Position numbers and translations under genes: made by a program. The notes under the pieces are model-generated. The model was not told the origin of the DNA and did no database searches. It worked only from the letters and a program-made list of their open reading frames with translations. Below, one piece after another: positions 20,451 through 32,689 of a stretch of DNA of 64,000 nt (position 1 is its first letter; each line of letters starts with the position of its first letter). Source of the stretch: Adiantum capillus-veneris (taxonomy: Eukaryota > Streptophyta > Polypodiopsida > Polypodiales > Pteridaceae); the NCBI GenBank assembly GCA_014529385.2, contig CM043952.1, positions 69,629,370 to 69,693,369 of the forward strand. The letters are read 5' to 3'.

Positions 20451-21297
20451 GAAATATGTCGAGAAATTTGCGATCTTGCCAGGAAAGCACCGGGCTTATG
20501 GCTGTGAGAGTTTGTGAGAGAACTCCAGAAAACTATATGAAGGAGTTAAACCATAGATTCCATGAAGACTAGGGTTTGGAAAGAAGTGAAATCAAAGAAG
20601 TCCCACTTTTTCTCTCTTGCACTCACACACACAAAGAAAGAACACATAAGAGAATATCAAAACAACACAAAGATGAAAACATCAAGGCTATGGTCATATC
20701 CTATCATGGGTAATATGAAAAGGTTAATAGATGAGTTAATAGCATTCAATCTTGGCTGACCGAATAGGCTACAAATTGTTCTTTGGAATGGTAGTTTTGT
20801 TCTTACCATAATATATATATTTTGTCTAGTGATTGAGATTAATTGTGTGTACAAATCCTCTTGGTTCATAGCAAGATAACTACGCTTACATCAAAAGAAA
20901 AGTTATAGTCTATGAGAGGTAGTATGATGGGATCCGGTGATAGAAGTATTTCATTGAGCCTTTCTGGGCCAAAGAGAAACACTATACGTTGTTGAAAGTG
21001 TATTTTACAGCTAATCCATACATTAATTCTAATAGACCGTACAGAGTGAAAGCGATAGAAATTATCATCATGTGGATTATTCATCTAGGATAACTCTAGT
21101 ATGTGAAAAATGTTGATATGAGAGAAGAGAAGGGAAGAGAAGAGAAGAGAGTTTCCCTCCCAAGCCCTATTCTTGCCCGAGTAGGCAATAAGGATATTGT
21201 GAGGAGAGATGTACCTGTAGCAAGGAGAACCTAAAATTTGTAGAGAGGATGAATTACTAAGAGTGAGAGAGATAGGTTTGGTTAAGAAGATGAGATT

Positions 21298-21335
<38 letters not shown>

Positions 21336-22200
21336 GATTACAGATGAAAAATAAAACAACAAGAAATCAAGAAAACATCAATGTCGAACACATCTTACTT
21401 GACAAACCCTTCGGCACCATTATTGATGGAGAGAGAAGAAGAGCGAAGAATTCAACGTTGATTGATACTCCAAGTCCAAGACCTTCTTTGATTAGAGTTG
21501 ATATTCCAAGGATAGTGTGCAAAAATGGCTAGTCTTCCTCTAGGAGAAAGTGTAGGTTTAGGCTTATGTTAATGGCTAAGTACAATTTGACATTACTACT
21601 CACTCCCTCATGAATTCCTCTCATCAATGGCTTGAATGCTTAAGCCATTTTCAAGGAATAAGAGGTCCCCTTTTATAGGTGAAGGGAACCTCCAAGGGTT
21701 TAGAAGAGAAGAGCCAATGTGAACAGAAACTACAAAAGTTCGAAATGAGCTGTCCCTGCATGATGTGGGCAGCCTGGGGTCCAGTATTTTGATCATATCT
21801 CCTCAACTATGGCTCCAAATAAAAAAGTAAAAATTTGGGCAAAAACTTCAGCTCATTGCCTATGACTTCCTTTTTATATGAATTTTCCAATTCCGATTGG
21901 AACCTTGTGTAAAAAAATCATCAAAATAGGGTACTGTTTTGGCAGCAAAAGTCTTCTTGTGGTCCCCTTAGCCTAGACTTTTATTTGATTCCAATGGACA
22001 CCTCATGCCATATGAAAGAATGACATTGCTCTTTAAGAAAGGTTTGTAAATAATCATGCTTGCAATAGTGCATTAAAATAAGCGTATCTTTGAAATCATG
22101 CCACCTAGTGTCCCACTAGGATTTGATTCCCTCCTAGTAGCTACTTAAAAAGAAATATATGAAAAATATGAAAAATACATAGAATATATATATATATATA
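20451..22200 (-). repeat. GYP-R 5' LTR region (right boundary uncertain)
   Basis: A minus-strand TATAAAAG (plus 21670-21677) fits an LTR promoter firing leftwards into gag. The region is AT-rich with (AT)n at 21300-21331 and again near 22181-22202. An ORF-like stretch at 21340-21532 on + is not recognised. The other LTR is absent, so the limits are inferred. Confidence 0.45.
20657..21084 (-). repeat. Two diverged ~209-bp tandem units in the GYP-R LTR region
   Basis: Minus-strand translations of 20869-20657 and 21084-20866 align over their second halves: LFGQPRLNAINS against LFGPERLNEILL, then FILPMIGYDHSLDV against IILPLIDYNFSFDV. The DNA is roughly 60% alike by eye. I read this as an old tandem repeat in U3/R. 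It could also be a duplicated small coding unit; no known protein is recognised. Confidence 0.4.
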
Positions 22201-22563
22201 TATTGGAGTTTACCCTAGATATAGGATCTAGCTAGGGTGTGAGATGATAATGAGATAGTAGAAAGAAAGAATCAATGCTTTTGGCCCCAAGTTAAAGAGG
22301 CGGAGCTATTGACGCTTTTCCCATAGTACTTTTTGATGGTAAAGTAAGAATACTTTACCCTTGAGATAAATAATAGGATGAGATAGAAAGCATATTATTA
22401 TACTTAAATATGCATATGTATATTATAGGAAATATAATTATGTATCTAAAAATTTACAAGATAACTCTTGTAGCATGAGTTCCCGCTAGTGGCAACCTTC
22501 CACCTCAACTGTAAGGCGGGCCCAACATTAAGAGGTAGCAGCACTGCCTTGTAGAAACAAGGG

Positions 22564-22615
<52 letters not shown>

Positions 22616-23140
22616 AGAGAACAACAGCACATACCTGCCATGAGGGAGCTACCATGAGTTTAAGCGGAACGTGATAGGGTATGCAGAGCCATGAAACCCA
22701 TCACAAGCACATAACCATTATTAACTACAAGGCCTAGGTGCCATTAAGGTACCACCCTCTAGTAAATTCAAACCATCATTTCACCCAAGGTTCAAAGCTT
22801 AGCCAATCGAACCAAGAATCTAGCAAGGAAAAACGTCCATCCCAATTAACACCAAGGTTTGGATATCATTAGGTACCACTTACTCAAAAACATCCAATAG
22901 TCCCAACAAAGTATACCAAGGAAAATTCAACATGCCAGAACTATCCATAAGTGTGTGTGTGTGTGTGTGTGTGAAAGAGAGAGAGAGAGAAGAGAAAATA
23001 TAAACGACCTTAAAATAATGTACCAAGTAAAAAAGAGAAAATCCATAAGAAATCAACCTACTGTACGCCAACAACAAAAATGCGTGCAAAGGCGGCTATG
23101 CCACTAGAAACATCAAATGGGACTGGGAGGACACTGCTCT

Positions 23141-23180
<40 letters not shown>

Positions 23181-23187
23181 GAGAGAG
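22201..23187. repeat. Non-coding stretch with (GA)n and (GT)n tracts
   Basis: Tracts: (GA)n at 22566-22612, (GT)n then (GA)n at 22953-22991, and (GA)n at 23145-23187 abutting CHR-2. No supported gene. Confidence 0.8.
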
Positions 23188-24755
23188 ATAATAATTAATA
23201 TCTAATTCTCCTAAATGATTTTCTCATGTTAAACTGATCATTTAATATGGGGAAGTGCTAGGGGAGAAAAATCTAGAATATTGGTTACGCTGGCCGACCA
23301 ACCATAGTAGGGATCCAAAGGAGGGAAAATAGGGATCCAAAGGGGGGTCCAACAATGGGATTAAAAGACCCTAAGGTTCAGCCCATCAAGACTTCCAAAA
23401 TGATAAGGTTCCAAAATTTAAAGGTTGTGTCTAAAGGTCAAAAGCCTAGGCAATTGGATGCTTTGTGTGTGCTCAAAAAGTCTTCATGCATCCCTACATA
23501 GGAGGGGGCGAGCCCTAGAAGTAGGAGTTGAGAGAGAAACACACACACACACACACACGCACAAGCTCCTTTACACAAACGGAAAGAGGGACACATGTCA
23601 ACTCCCTAGCCCAGATCCCCACAAGGTGTACTGAAATCCTATTGAATGGCCATGGAGGTGGACCAATGAGAATTAGGCTAGAGGAAATCTAGTTTAATGT
23701 TTAAAAACCCTTAATAAGAGCATTAATAAGAATTAAGCTCTCTAGAAGACTATTGGACAGTCTCCCAAGGGGTCCAATGAGCATCCAGCAGCCCAATGTC
23801 TTGCATGATTCCTATTGGCTAGGAGACAAAGGGGTCCAATGAGAGTTTAGTTGCATTAATTAATTACCTAAAGCTCTCACAATAAGGGGAAAGGGGGACA
23901 CATGTTAGAAGGCTATCACGTATGTTTCTTAAATTTCACTAGCTAAGCCTGACATGGGCCAATAGGATGTGAGCATGAGCAAATAGCAAGAGGGGTCGAC
24001 CAAGAGAGAGAGGGGGCTGATTTTTCAAAGGCATTATTGCATACACACTCACACCAGTCTATGTGTGGAGTAAGAAGACTCTCTCTCTCCCTCTCAAGCT
24101 TTAATGGAAATGTTATCACCTACTCCAAGTTTGTGAGAAGGGAGGGCTACACCAGCAACTCTTGGATTTGTGATGCAAATCCAACCAAGAGCCAAGCTTC
24201 AATGCATGCTCATCTCCTCTACCATGCTAATTACTAAGCTAATCTATGCTAATATGAGTGATTATGTGAGGAGATTTACATCTTTCTTGTTAAGACTACT
24301 CCTTCTTCCTCTAAATCTACTCTCATATCGTGCTAGCTCTCACCATCTTCGAAGGTGTGTGAGGTCTTGGGTCTGAGACTATGAGGGAATTAATGTTGTG
24401 TTTAATAAGTGTTTTGCTTAGTGCTTGAAGTTTCCATCTTTATTGCACTAGCTAGTATTGAAGGAACACAAAGGATTGTATTGTAGAATGTCTCTATTGA
24501 TGGGAGAAACCATAATACAAAGCCTTTCGGAGGGGGGATCGGCTCCATGTAAATCCGGTCCTCAACTGTTGTCAATAGCTTAATTTCTCTCTCTTTTGAA
24601 GTATTGTTCATGCTGTCTAACTAGATGTTATGCATTTTGTTGCCCTCTCCACCCAAGCACTTGTTATTCTCATCAGGAATCTATTCTAATGAAATACTCA
24701 CTATGTTCATGCTATTTTTCGCCACACACAAGTTACTAGGCCATTAAATGTTACA
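23188..24755 (+). repeat. CHR-2 5' LTR
   Basis: Aligns from ATAATAATTAATATC with the 3' LTR start TGTCATAATAACTAATATC, minus the first four bases. Contains (CA)n near 23539-23558. Ends CA at 24754-24755, before the PBS. Confidence 0.8.
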
Positions 24756-24756
24756 T

Positions 24757-24768
24757 TGGTATCAGATC
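24757..24768 (+). other. CHR-2 primer-binding site
   Basis: TGGTATCAGATC, an imperfect initiator tRNA-Met-type PBS one base after the LTR end. Confidence 0.7.
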
Positions 24769-24897
24769 ACAAGGTTTCTCTTTTCTTGCTCAAGAAGGGA
24801 GGTCCTCAAGCTAGCTATAAATGGTTGGTACTATTAATTGCATTTAAGTAAGTAGAATAGGGATTTTAAAGCTTCACTCACTCCCTTAATCAGGAAA

Positions 24898-25086
24898 TTG
24901 AGGCTCCATGTCCAAAGCTATGTGGACAAAGAGAAATTCTTTATCTCTCCTCTCAAGCACGAGGATGTAATCCTAGGGGCACCATGGTTTGATTGCATGG
25001 CTGCCAATGTTAAATTCCCTGAAAGGAGAATCTACTTTATGTTCTGGGAAAATGATATGTACATAGATGCCAAAGCAAATGGGTAA
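24898..25086 (+). pseudogene. CHR-2 protease, C-terminal half
   Basis: Contains ISPLKHEDVILGAPWF, the late retropepsin signature. The DTG half and all of gag are deleted; the leader after the PBS runs into this piece. Confidence 0.7.
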
Positions 25087-26200
25087 CACCATACCCATTG
25101 TACATACGCAAGCTTTTAATAAGTCAATAAAGAGCTCTATTTCGGTGTACATGATTTTTGTTAAAGATTCTCAAAATGAACCTAATGTTTTAGCAAAAGA
25201 AAATATACACACTCACAAGGAATTAGAGTTATCCAATTTTCTCAAGGGATTTCAAGATGTATTTAATGACGACATCCCTTGTGAGCTACCTCCTAAACGA
25301 GGAAATGATGATCATGCAATTGAACTTCTTCCAAGAAGTTCACCGCCTAATAAACCTCCTTATAGAGTTTCTCAAGCTCGACAAGAGGAGATTATGCGGC
25401 AAGTGAATGAGTTAGTTGAGAAGAGCATAGTTAGACCTAGCTCATCTCCATTTTGTTCTCCTATGCTATTAGTAAAAAATAAAGATGACACATATCATAT
25501 GTGTGTCGACTATAGAGCACTAAATAGGATCACTATCAAGAATAGGTTTCCCATTACACGGGTAGAAGACCTATTTGATAAGCTACAAGTGTCCACCTAC
25601 TTCAGTAGGATTGACCTAAAAAGTGGCTATCATCAAATAAGGATAGTTGATCAAGACATTGTAAAGACTGCATTTCGCACTACGTTTGGTCTTTATGAAT
25701 ATATTGTCTTGCCTTTTGGCTTGACAAATGAGCTAGCCACATTCGGCCAGTGCACTAGTCACATTCAACCACTTGATGGAGAAGCTATTTAGGCCTCATT
25801 GAACCTTTACTAGAGTGTTCTTTGATGATATCATCATCTACTCTAATTCATTAGACAAACACAAGCAACACCTCTAGGTAATATTTCAAGTTTTAAGAGA
25901 GAATAAACTATATGTTAATCAAAAGAAAAGTGAACTTTTCTTACAAGATATTTGATATTTAGGTCACATTATCTCTCAAAATCGCATCCAAATGGATCCA
26001 TCAAAATTAGACGTAATAAAAGGATGGCCTAAACCAAGGAATCTTCATGAACTAAGAAGCTTTATAGGTATGTGTGCATACTATAGATGCTTCATAGAAA
26101 AGTTCTCACAAATTGCAGGACCATTACATGACCTAACAAAGAAAAATGTTAGGTATACATGGTCTGCAAAGGAGAACAATGCTTTCGAAAATCTTAAAGA
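25067..26200 (+). pseudogene. CHR-2 reverse transcriptase
   Basis: Long open part at 25067-25792: [37 protein letters not shown] and [13 protein letters not shown] (first catalytic Asp). After a stop at 25790-25792 the palm continues in another frame, where VFFDDIIIYS (near 25812-25840) keeps both catalytic aspartates. Thumb at 25960-26130 (LGHIIS, LRSFIGMCAYYR). The fold is nearly complete, but a stop, a frameshift and a further stop near 25875 disable it. Confidence 0.8.
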
Positions 26201-26780
26201 AATTATTATCTCTCAACCTATGCTGATAGTACCAGATATCTCAAAGCCATTTGAGGTCCAATGTGATGCTTGTGGTGATTGCCTTGGAGCTGTTTTGCTC
26301 CAAGAAGGGCACACCATAGCCTACGAAATCGAAGGCTCAACCTTGTTGAGCAAGTTCTAAGCATATATAGAAAGGAACTCCTTGCAGTTCTACATGCCTT
26401 AGACTCATGGAAGCACTATTTATTGGGGACTCCTTTCATTGTACGAACGGATCACCAAAGTCTTAAGTACTTCATGACGCAGACCAAGCTCTCCAACAAA
26501 CAAATGAGGTGGGAAAATTTTCTTTCACAATTTCATTTTCATATTGCTCACATTGCTGGCAAGAATAATCAAGTAGCCGATGCACTCTCAAGACAACCAA
26601 GAGTGAATGCGGTTTCCATAGCAACTCACAATGATCGATCTTCTATGATAGATGAGTATTCTATTGATCTCGATTTTAGAGATGTGATTTCAGCCCTTGC
26701 ACTAGGGAAGAAAGAGGAATCATTTACTTTACAAGATGGTTATCTTCTCTTGGCAATAGACTATGCGTTACTAACTCACT
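26130..26780 (+). pseudogene. CHR-2 RNase H
   Basis: FEVQCDACGDCLGAVLLQEG carries the first Asp (26250-26308), YRKELLAVLHALDSW the Glu (26370-26412), RTDHQSLKYF the Asp (26445-26475) and IAGKNNQVADALSR the end motif. A frameshift lies near 26330. The open part then runs to 26794. Confidence 0.75.
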
Positions 26781-26794
26781 CTATGAGAAATTAA

Positions 26795-27690
26795 TGTATG
26801 AATCTCATGCTCCTTGTTATGCATGACATAGAGGGATTCAGTCTACCCTAAAAGGGATTGAAACATATTTCTATTGGCCTACCATGAAAGAAAATATACA
26901 AGAGTATGTTTCTAAATGTGTGGTATGCCAAAAGAGGAAGTTTGAAACAGAGAAGCAACCTGGATTGCTTCAACCTTTGCCAATCCCTAATTCACCATGG
27001 GAGAGCATATCCATGGATTTTATCTTTGGATTGCCTAAGTCTATCCATGTGGATATGGAAATATGGATGATAGTAGACAGGTTCAGTGAACAAGCTTATT
27101 CTATATCTGTCAAAAAGACTATCAAAGCCCATCAAATGGCAACCCTCTTCAGTTCACAAATCTTCAAGTACCATGGCTTTCCAATGTCCATAGTGTCGGA
27201 TAGAGATCCTAGAATGACCAGTAATTTTTGGTAGGGTCTCTTTGAGAATCTAGGGAGAAGGCTAAACTTCTCTTCGGCCTATCACCCACAAACAGATGGC
27301 CAAAGTAAAATAGTTAACCTAACAATTCTTGATCTACTAAAAGCCTATGTAATGGAAGTAGATCAAAGATCCCAATGGGAGAAGTACTTACCCTTAGTGG
27401 AGTGTTCTTACAACAACACTGTACATACATCCACGAAAAAAGAACCTTTCAAGGTAATTGAGGGAAGATAAAAAAGTCCCTTGTTACTTAAGGTACACGG
27501 GAAGATCTTCGCTGCTGCAGATGAGTATAGCCGAGACCTACAAGAATCTTTCCAAAAGATTAAGGATGCTATCTCTATCTCACAGCAAAGGAAAAAGGCT
27601 GTTGCTGATAAGCATAGAAGAGCCCAAGCCTTTAAAGAAAATGATTGGGTCTTACTCAATTTTCCCAAGGCTTGATTAAAACACACGACG
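26795..27690 (+). pseudogene. CHR-2 integrase
   Basis: Zinc-binding part with CVVCQKRK near 26918-26942. Core: SMDFIFGLP (Asp), VDRFSEQAYSI, IVSDRDPRMTSNFW (second Asp) and, after a TAG near 27232, YHPQTDGQSKIVN, where the catalytic Glu position reads Lys in this copy. A basic C-terminal part is at 27458-27675. Several stops are present. Confidence 0.75.
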
Positions 27691-28105
27691 GGCAAGAATC
27701 CTACAGGCTACGGGACACCAAAAGTACCATGCTAAGCTAGCAAAAAGGTACTATGGTCCCTTCCCAATTCTTAGGCCAATCAATGAGATGGCCTATCAAC
27801 TAAAGTTTCCTAGCCATTGGCTCATACACAATGCTTTCCATGTGAGCCTACTAAAGCCTTACAAAGGAGAGCCACCTCAAGAACCAACTATTGAAGACCC
27901 ACTGGAGATCGAGGAGCAAGAAGAGGTGCTGTAGCCCGAGTCCATTCTCCGACATGAATACAAGCTACTGAGAGGCAGTAAGACTATCCGGTGATATATT
28001 ATTAAGTTTAATAATTATCCTTTTGAAGATGCTAGATGGATGCAACGCATACAATTAAATGATAACCTAAACCTTCTCAATGCTTACAATGCTTCTCTAG
28101 AGTAA
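27691..28105 (+). pseudogene. CHR-2 integrase tail and chromodomain
   Basis: After several stops the frame reads [18 protein letters not shown] (27748-27801), [15 protein letters not shown] (27819-27863), then ESILRHEYKLLRG and YIIKFNNYPFEDARWM (27935-28040). The last piece is a chromodomain-like module, which in chromoviruses guides integration toward particular chromatin. The identification rests on this order and the aromatic pattern. Confidence 0.6.
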
Positions 28106-28141
28106 ACAAATGTACAAATGCTAAAAATGAACAAAGTTTTT

Positions 28142-28340
28142 GTCTTATAAGACTCTCTTTTTCTTTATTGTCCACAAAAATGGAGTAGTATGCATGCTTA
28201 CATCAAGTTTGCGGAGACGACGTCTCCCAAACACCAAGTAGAGCTTGTCACTCTACTATGGAGGACTGATAGGACTAATGTGCAGACATGCTTGCAGCAC
28301 CTTAGGCTCTCAAGAGCCAAATGGACTTGTCATCCATTCT
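28142..28340 (+). promoter_or_regulatory. CHR-2 3' region: palindrome and two tandem hairpins
   Basis: GTCTTATAAGAC palindrome at 28142-28153. Hairpin 1 at 28234-28261: CCAAGTAGAG pairs with CTCTACTATGG across loop CTTGTCA. Hairpin 2 at 28319-28338: AATGGA pairs with TCCATT across the same loop. Positions and order equal those of CHR-1 (14268-14473). Confidence 0.7.
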
Positions 28341-28451
28341 AGAACGATGTCGTAGGGTAACATAGGGATCCTCTACCCGCTAGAAAAAGGAATATGCTTT
28401 ATCTTCTCTATCCCATAGTCAAGGACGACTATGATTTCAAGAGAGAGGTAA

Positions 28452-28820
28452 TGTCATAATAACTAATATCTAATTCGCCTATATGATTTTCTCATGTAAA
28501 ATTGAATATTTTAATATGGCGAAGTGCCATGGAAGAAAAAGCTAGAATATTGGTTAATTTGATAGACCGGCCACAATAGGGATCCAAAGGAGGGAATATA
28601 GGGTTCCAAAGAGGGGGTCATATGAAAAAGATCAAGGTGCAACAATGGGCTTAAAAGACCCTAAGGCTCAGCCCATTAAGACTTCCAAAATGCTAAGGCT
28701 CCAGAATTTAAAGGTTGTGTCCAAAGGTCAAAAGCCTAGGAAAATTGGATGCTTTGTGCGTGCTCAAAAAGTCTTCATGCATCCCTACATAGGAGGGGGC
28801 GAGAGGAGGAGATGAGAGAG

Positions 28821-28863
<43 letters not shown>

Positions 28864-30063
28864 AGATCCTTTACACAAATGGAAAGAGGGACACATGTCA
28901 GCTCCCTAGCCCAGATGCCCACAAGGTGTACTGAAATCCTATTGGATGGCCATGGAGGTGGACCAATGAGAATTAGGCTAGAGTAAATCTGTTTTAATGT
29001 TTAAAAATACTTAATAAAAGAAAATAACTAATAAGAAATAAGCTCTCTAGAAGACTATTGGACAGTCTCTCAAGGGGTCCAATGAGAATTCAACATCCCA
29101 ATGTCTTGCATGATTCCTATTGGCCAGGAGACAAAGGGGTCCAATGAGAGTTTAGTTGCATTAATTAATTACCTAAAGCTCTCACAAAAGGGGAAAGGGG
29201 GACACATGTAGAAAGGCTATCACCTATGCTGCTTAAATTTCATTGTCTAAGCCTAGCATGGGCCAATAGGGTGTGAGCATGAGCAAATAGCAAGAGGGGT
29301 CGACCAAGAGAGAGAGGGGGCTGATTTTTCAAATTCATTATTTCATACACACTCACACTATTCTATGTGTGGAGTAAGAAGACTCTCTCTCTCTCTCTCT
29401 CCTTCTCAAGCTTTAATGGAAAGCTTATCACCTACTCCAAGCTTGTGAGAAGGGAGGCCTACACCAACAACTCTTGGCTTTGTGATGCAAATCCAACCAA
29501 GAGCCAAGCTTCAATGCATGCTCATCTCCTTTACCATGCTAATTACTAAGTTAAGCTATGCTAATATGAGTGATTATGTGAGGAGATGTACATCTTTCTT
29601 GTAGGACTACTCCTCCTTCCTCTAAATCTACTCTCATACCCCACTAGCTCTCACCATCTGAGAAGGTGTGTGAGGTCTTGGGTCTAAGATCATGAGGGAG
29701 TTGATGTTGTGTTTAATAAGTACTTTGCTTAGTACTTGAAGTTTCCATCTTCATTGCACTAGCTAGTATTGAAGGAACACAAAGAATTGTATTGTAAAAT
29801 GTTTTTCTTTATGGGAGAAATCATAATACAAAGCCTTTTGGAGGGGGGACCGCAATGTGAATCCGGTCCTCAACTGTTGTCAATAGCTTAATTTTTCTCT
29901 CTTTTGAAGGATTTTTCATGCTATCTAACTAGGTGTTATGTTTTTTGATGCTCTCTCCACCCCAGCACTCTTGGTATTCTCATTAGGAATCTATTCTAAT
30001 GAAATGCTCACTATGTTCATGCTATTTTCCACTACACACAAGTTAGTAGGCCATTAAATGTTA
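28452..30063 (+). repeat. CHR-2 3' LTR
   Basis: Begins TGTCATAATAACT after the purine-rich AAGAGAGAGGTA. Carries (CA)n near 28821-28858. Ends ...AAATGTTA at 30063, where (GA)n starts; the final CA seen in the 5' LTR is missing. Confidence 0.8.
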
Positions 30064-30318
30064 GAGAGAGAGAGAGAGAGAGAAATGAAATGAAATGTTA
30101 TATTAACGTCTTTAAAAGTCCAAAGTGACCTATGAGACTAGAAAGTTACAAAGTGGTGGATATGATAGTTTTCTGTGTTGCATTGCAAGGGAGAGGTGGA
30201 ATTGCAATAGAGGTGGTGACATCAAGTAAAGCGTCAACCAGAGAGATGAAAAAATGATCAACACCCACCAGGTAAGAACAAGTTTTTGTTAGTTTGAAAA
30301 AAAAGAGGTTTAACAATT

Positions 30319-30403
<85 letters not shown>

Positions 30404-30589
30404 AATGATATATCAACATCTTCAAGAGGCCAAAATGAGCTATGAGACCAAAACATTGCAAATTGGTGAATCTGATACCATGTCTGGGTACATAGCATGA
30501 AGTAAAATAAAATTAAAGTAGACGAACTACTAGGCTACCTAGAACTATGTGGTGTATAAAAAGTTACATCCATGGATGTGCACGTGCAG

Positions 30590-30679
<90 letters not shown>

Positions 30680-31091
30680 TGAAATGAAATGAAATGCTAT
30701 ACTTACATCTTCAAAAGCTCAAAATGACCTATGAGACCAAACCGTTACAAACCACGCAATCCAATATCATGTATGGGTACATAAAATAAATTAAAATAAA
30801 ATGAGTGATAATTGATACTTTTTTCACTTTTGTGATAGAGAAAGAAAGAGTTTTAGAGAGAGAGAGAGAGGAGGAGGAGGAGGAGGAGGAGGAGGAGGAG
30901 TGGAAAAGAAATCAGGAGATCGAAAGAGGGATAAAGATAGAGAGAGAAATGGAGAGAAAGAGGGATAGAGAGAGAAGTAGGGAATCGAAGATTGATAGGG
31001 ATAGAGAGGAGGAGGAGGAGGAAAATAGTTAGAAAGAGAAGAGATAGAATGGGAGAGGTGATGAGAGAGGGAAATACATAGAAAAAGAGTT

Positions 31092-31170
<79 letters not shown>

Positions 31171-31240
31171 TGAAATGAAACGAAATGATATATTAACATC
31201 TTCAAAATGTCAAAATGACCTATGAGACCAAACCGTTACA
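30064..31240 (-). repeat. Four (GA)n-linked copies of a ~130-bp module
   Basis: Each unit, read on +, is a (GA)n tract (30064-30082, 30322-30400, 30607-30677, 31098-31168), then GAAATGAAATG-like bases, then a core close to GACCTATGAGACCAAACC and GTTACAA (near 30126, 30438, 30727, 31217). Units 2 and 3 end in an AAATTAAAATAAAA-like stretch. A fifth copy lies near 56575-56700. The reverse complement of the core also occurs just before the CT tract at the 3' end of the LINE. A purine-only stretch with (GAG)n lies at 30830-31020. These may be 3' ends of LINE copies on the minus strand. Confidence 0.65.
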
Positions 31241-31289
31241 AACAAAGAATGTTGAGAATGTGGATGTGGAGGAGTTGAAGGAACGAGAG

Positions 31290-31690
31290 TGACATTCGAA
31301 GAACATTGTTATTTGTGGAATTCCCAAAGAGAAGTTAGAGACATCTCCTTCTCTTGCCATTGTTATCGAAGATTTCTTCAAAATCCACTTTGGCATGTTT
31401 GGAGTTATGGTCTATGGAGCACATAGAGTGGGGAGGCAAGGAGCTCCTCGCTCAGGAGAACAGCCAATTTTATGCACCATGCTAGATGAGACCAAACGAA
31501 AGATCATCCTTGATAATATTTGGATCTATTTGAGAGATACAAAATGTTTTGTATGTGAAGATTGCACTATTAAGCAACAAAATATGCGTTGCAAGGCATA
31601 TGATGAAAAGAATAAGAAAAACAAGGAGATCTCTCATGAGAAAATGTGCCCAAGGAGGAGGCAAGTCCCTCAAGCAAAAAGGGATGCGTG
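31290..31690 (+). pseudogene. LINE ORF1 C-terminal part
   Basis: Reads KNIVICGIPKEK, then GAHRVGRQG, PILCTMLDETKRKIILDN and a basic end. The 'IVI.GIP ... AHRVG ... P(I/L)...L' order is that of the RRM-like RNA-binding part of LINE ORF1 proteins. The open stretch is 31395-31691. Confidence 0.6.
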
Positions 31691-31699
31691 ACCTATGAG

Positions 31700-32660
31700 A
31701 CCGAGTTACAATTGAAAATATTCTTGTGAAATTGTAATGGAGACCCATGGAATGCGGGGTTTGGCATTGATGAACTAACAAGAAAATCCGATGTACTTCT
31801 TGTTGAAACTTGGGAGCATCATACACAAAGTATTAACGGCTTGGAGGATTACAATGTACATTCATTGATGTGGTCAAAGAATCTCAAGAAACGAAGAGGG
31901 AAAGGAGGGGTAGCATGTATGGTTAAGAAAGGATTGGAAGATTTTGTATCAAATGTGAAAGATGACAAGTACAAATGTTATGTATGGCTGAAAATTATGA
32001 CACCAAAAAGAGCACCCATTTTTGTAGCCGGTTGCTACATTCCTCATCATGATTTCCCCTTTTATGCTTGCACAGATAGAGATCAACCATTTTTTTAATT
32101 GGAAGGGACGAAGGTGATGTTTTGTATTTGGGGATATGAACACTCGCACAAAAACATTGCAATATGATACTCAACAATTTGATATGTCATACATTTCAAG
32201 GGAGTTGGAGGAAGTTCACTTGTATGATCGTACTTCAATGGATGAGAAAGAGTCGGATCACTACGGAAATTTACTTTTACACATGTGTAATAGCATGTGT
32301 ATGCTCATTGCCAATGGTGTATCTTTGTGGAGGGAAACCAATGGATTTACATGTAGGAAACATAATGGGGACACTGTGATTGAGTAGATGCTACTCTCCG
32401 AAACCATCATGTATCACATAAAGAGTTCTATGTTTGGCCAATGGATCCTAGAATCCAACCGTCGAACCTTGTGTATTGACCTTTCATGTGGAGAAGCAAC
32501 TAAGCATTATAATCTCAACCAAAGGAAAGAGAAATTATCACTATGTATGGATTTCAAACGGGCACCAATGTACATTGAAATGGTTGAGCAAAATTTATGG
32601 ATGACAAAGCTTCAATATGACGCACCATTGGAAACTAAATTGGAAGCTTTCAAGAAAGTT
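31700..32660 (+). pseudogene. LINE endonuclease domain
   Basis: Starts near 31713 at an L-[stop]-NCNGDPW motif in which the expected Trp codon reads TGA. It continues through SDVLLVETWEHH with the catalytic Glu (31784-31819), GGVACMVKKGL, IFVAGCYIPHHDFPFY and, after stops, DMNTRTKTLQYD (near 32130-32167) and the C-terminal part at 32136-32387 and 32388-32711. This is the AP-endonuclease that nicks the target to prime reverse transcription. Confidence 0.65.
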
Positions 32661-32689
32661 ATTTATTCTTGTGCCAAAGAATGCTTTGC

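Larger units (their letters stand above)
17298..22200 (-). mobile_element. GYP-R: minus-strand gypsy element truncated in RT
   Basis: Read right to left: an LTR with a minus-strand TATA (21670-21677), PBS (20450-20437), gag, linker, protease with a DHG site, and the first part of the RT, ending at the (CT)n tract. The rest of RT, RNase H, integrase and 3' LTR are absent. RT wording such as DMQPVNKVTI and the DHG protease mark a gypsy lineage distinct from GYP-A, CHR-1/2 and GYP-F. The right boundary is approximate. Confidence 0.7.
23188..30063 (+). mobile_element. CHR-2: chromovirus without gag, inserted in a (GA)n tract
   Basis: LTRs at 23188-24755 and 28452-30063 are similar along their length. 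PBS, pol fragments, chromodomain, structured 3' region and PPT are all present in order, but gag and the first half of PR are missing: the leader joins PR directly near 24865-24895. (GA)n flanks both outer ends. The terminal TGTC of the left LTR and the terminal CA of the right LTR are replaced by GA repeats. Confidence 0.85.

Noticed and set aside
20657-21084. Plastid or mitochondrial insert
   Set aside because: The text looked faintly organellar, but I could not match it to any organelle gene.
30258-30500. ORFs made of SLSLSL or RERERE on both strands, here and at 8241, 41023, 51439, 56851 and 57944-58621
   Set aside because: They are translations of (CT)n/(GA)n microsatellites.
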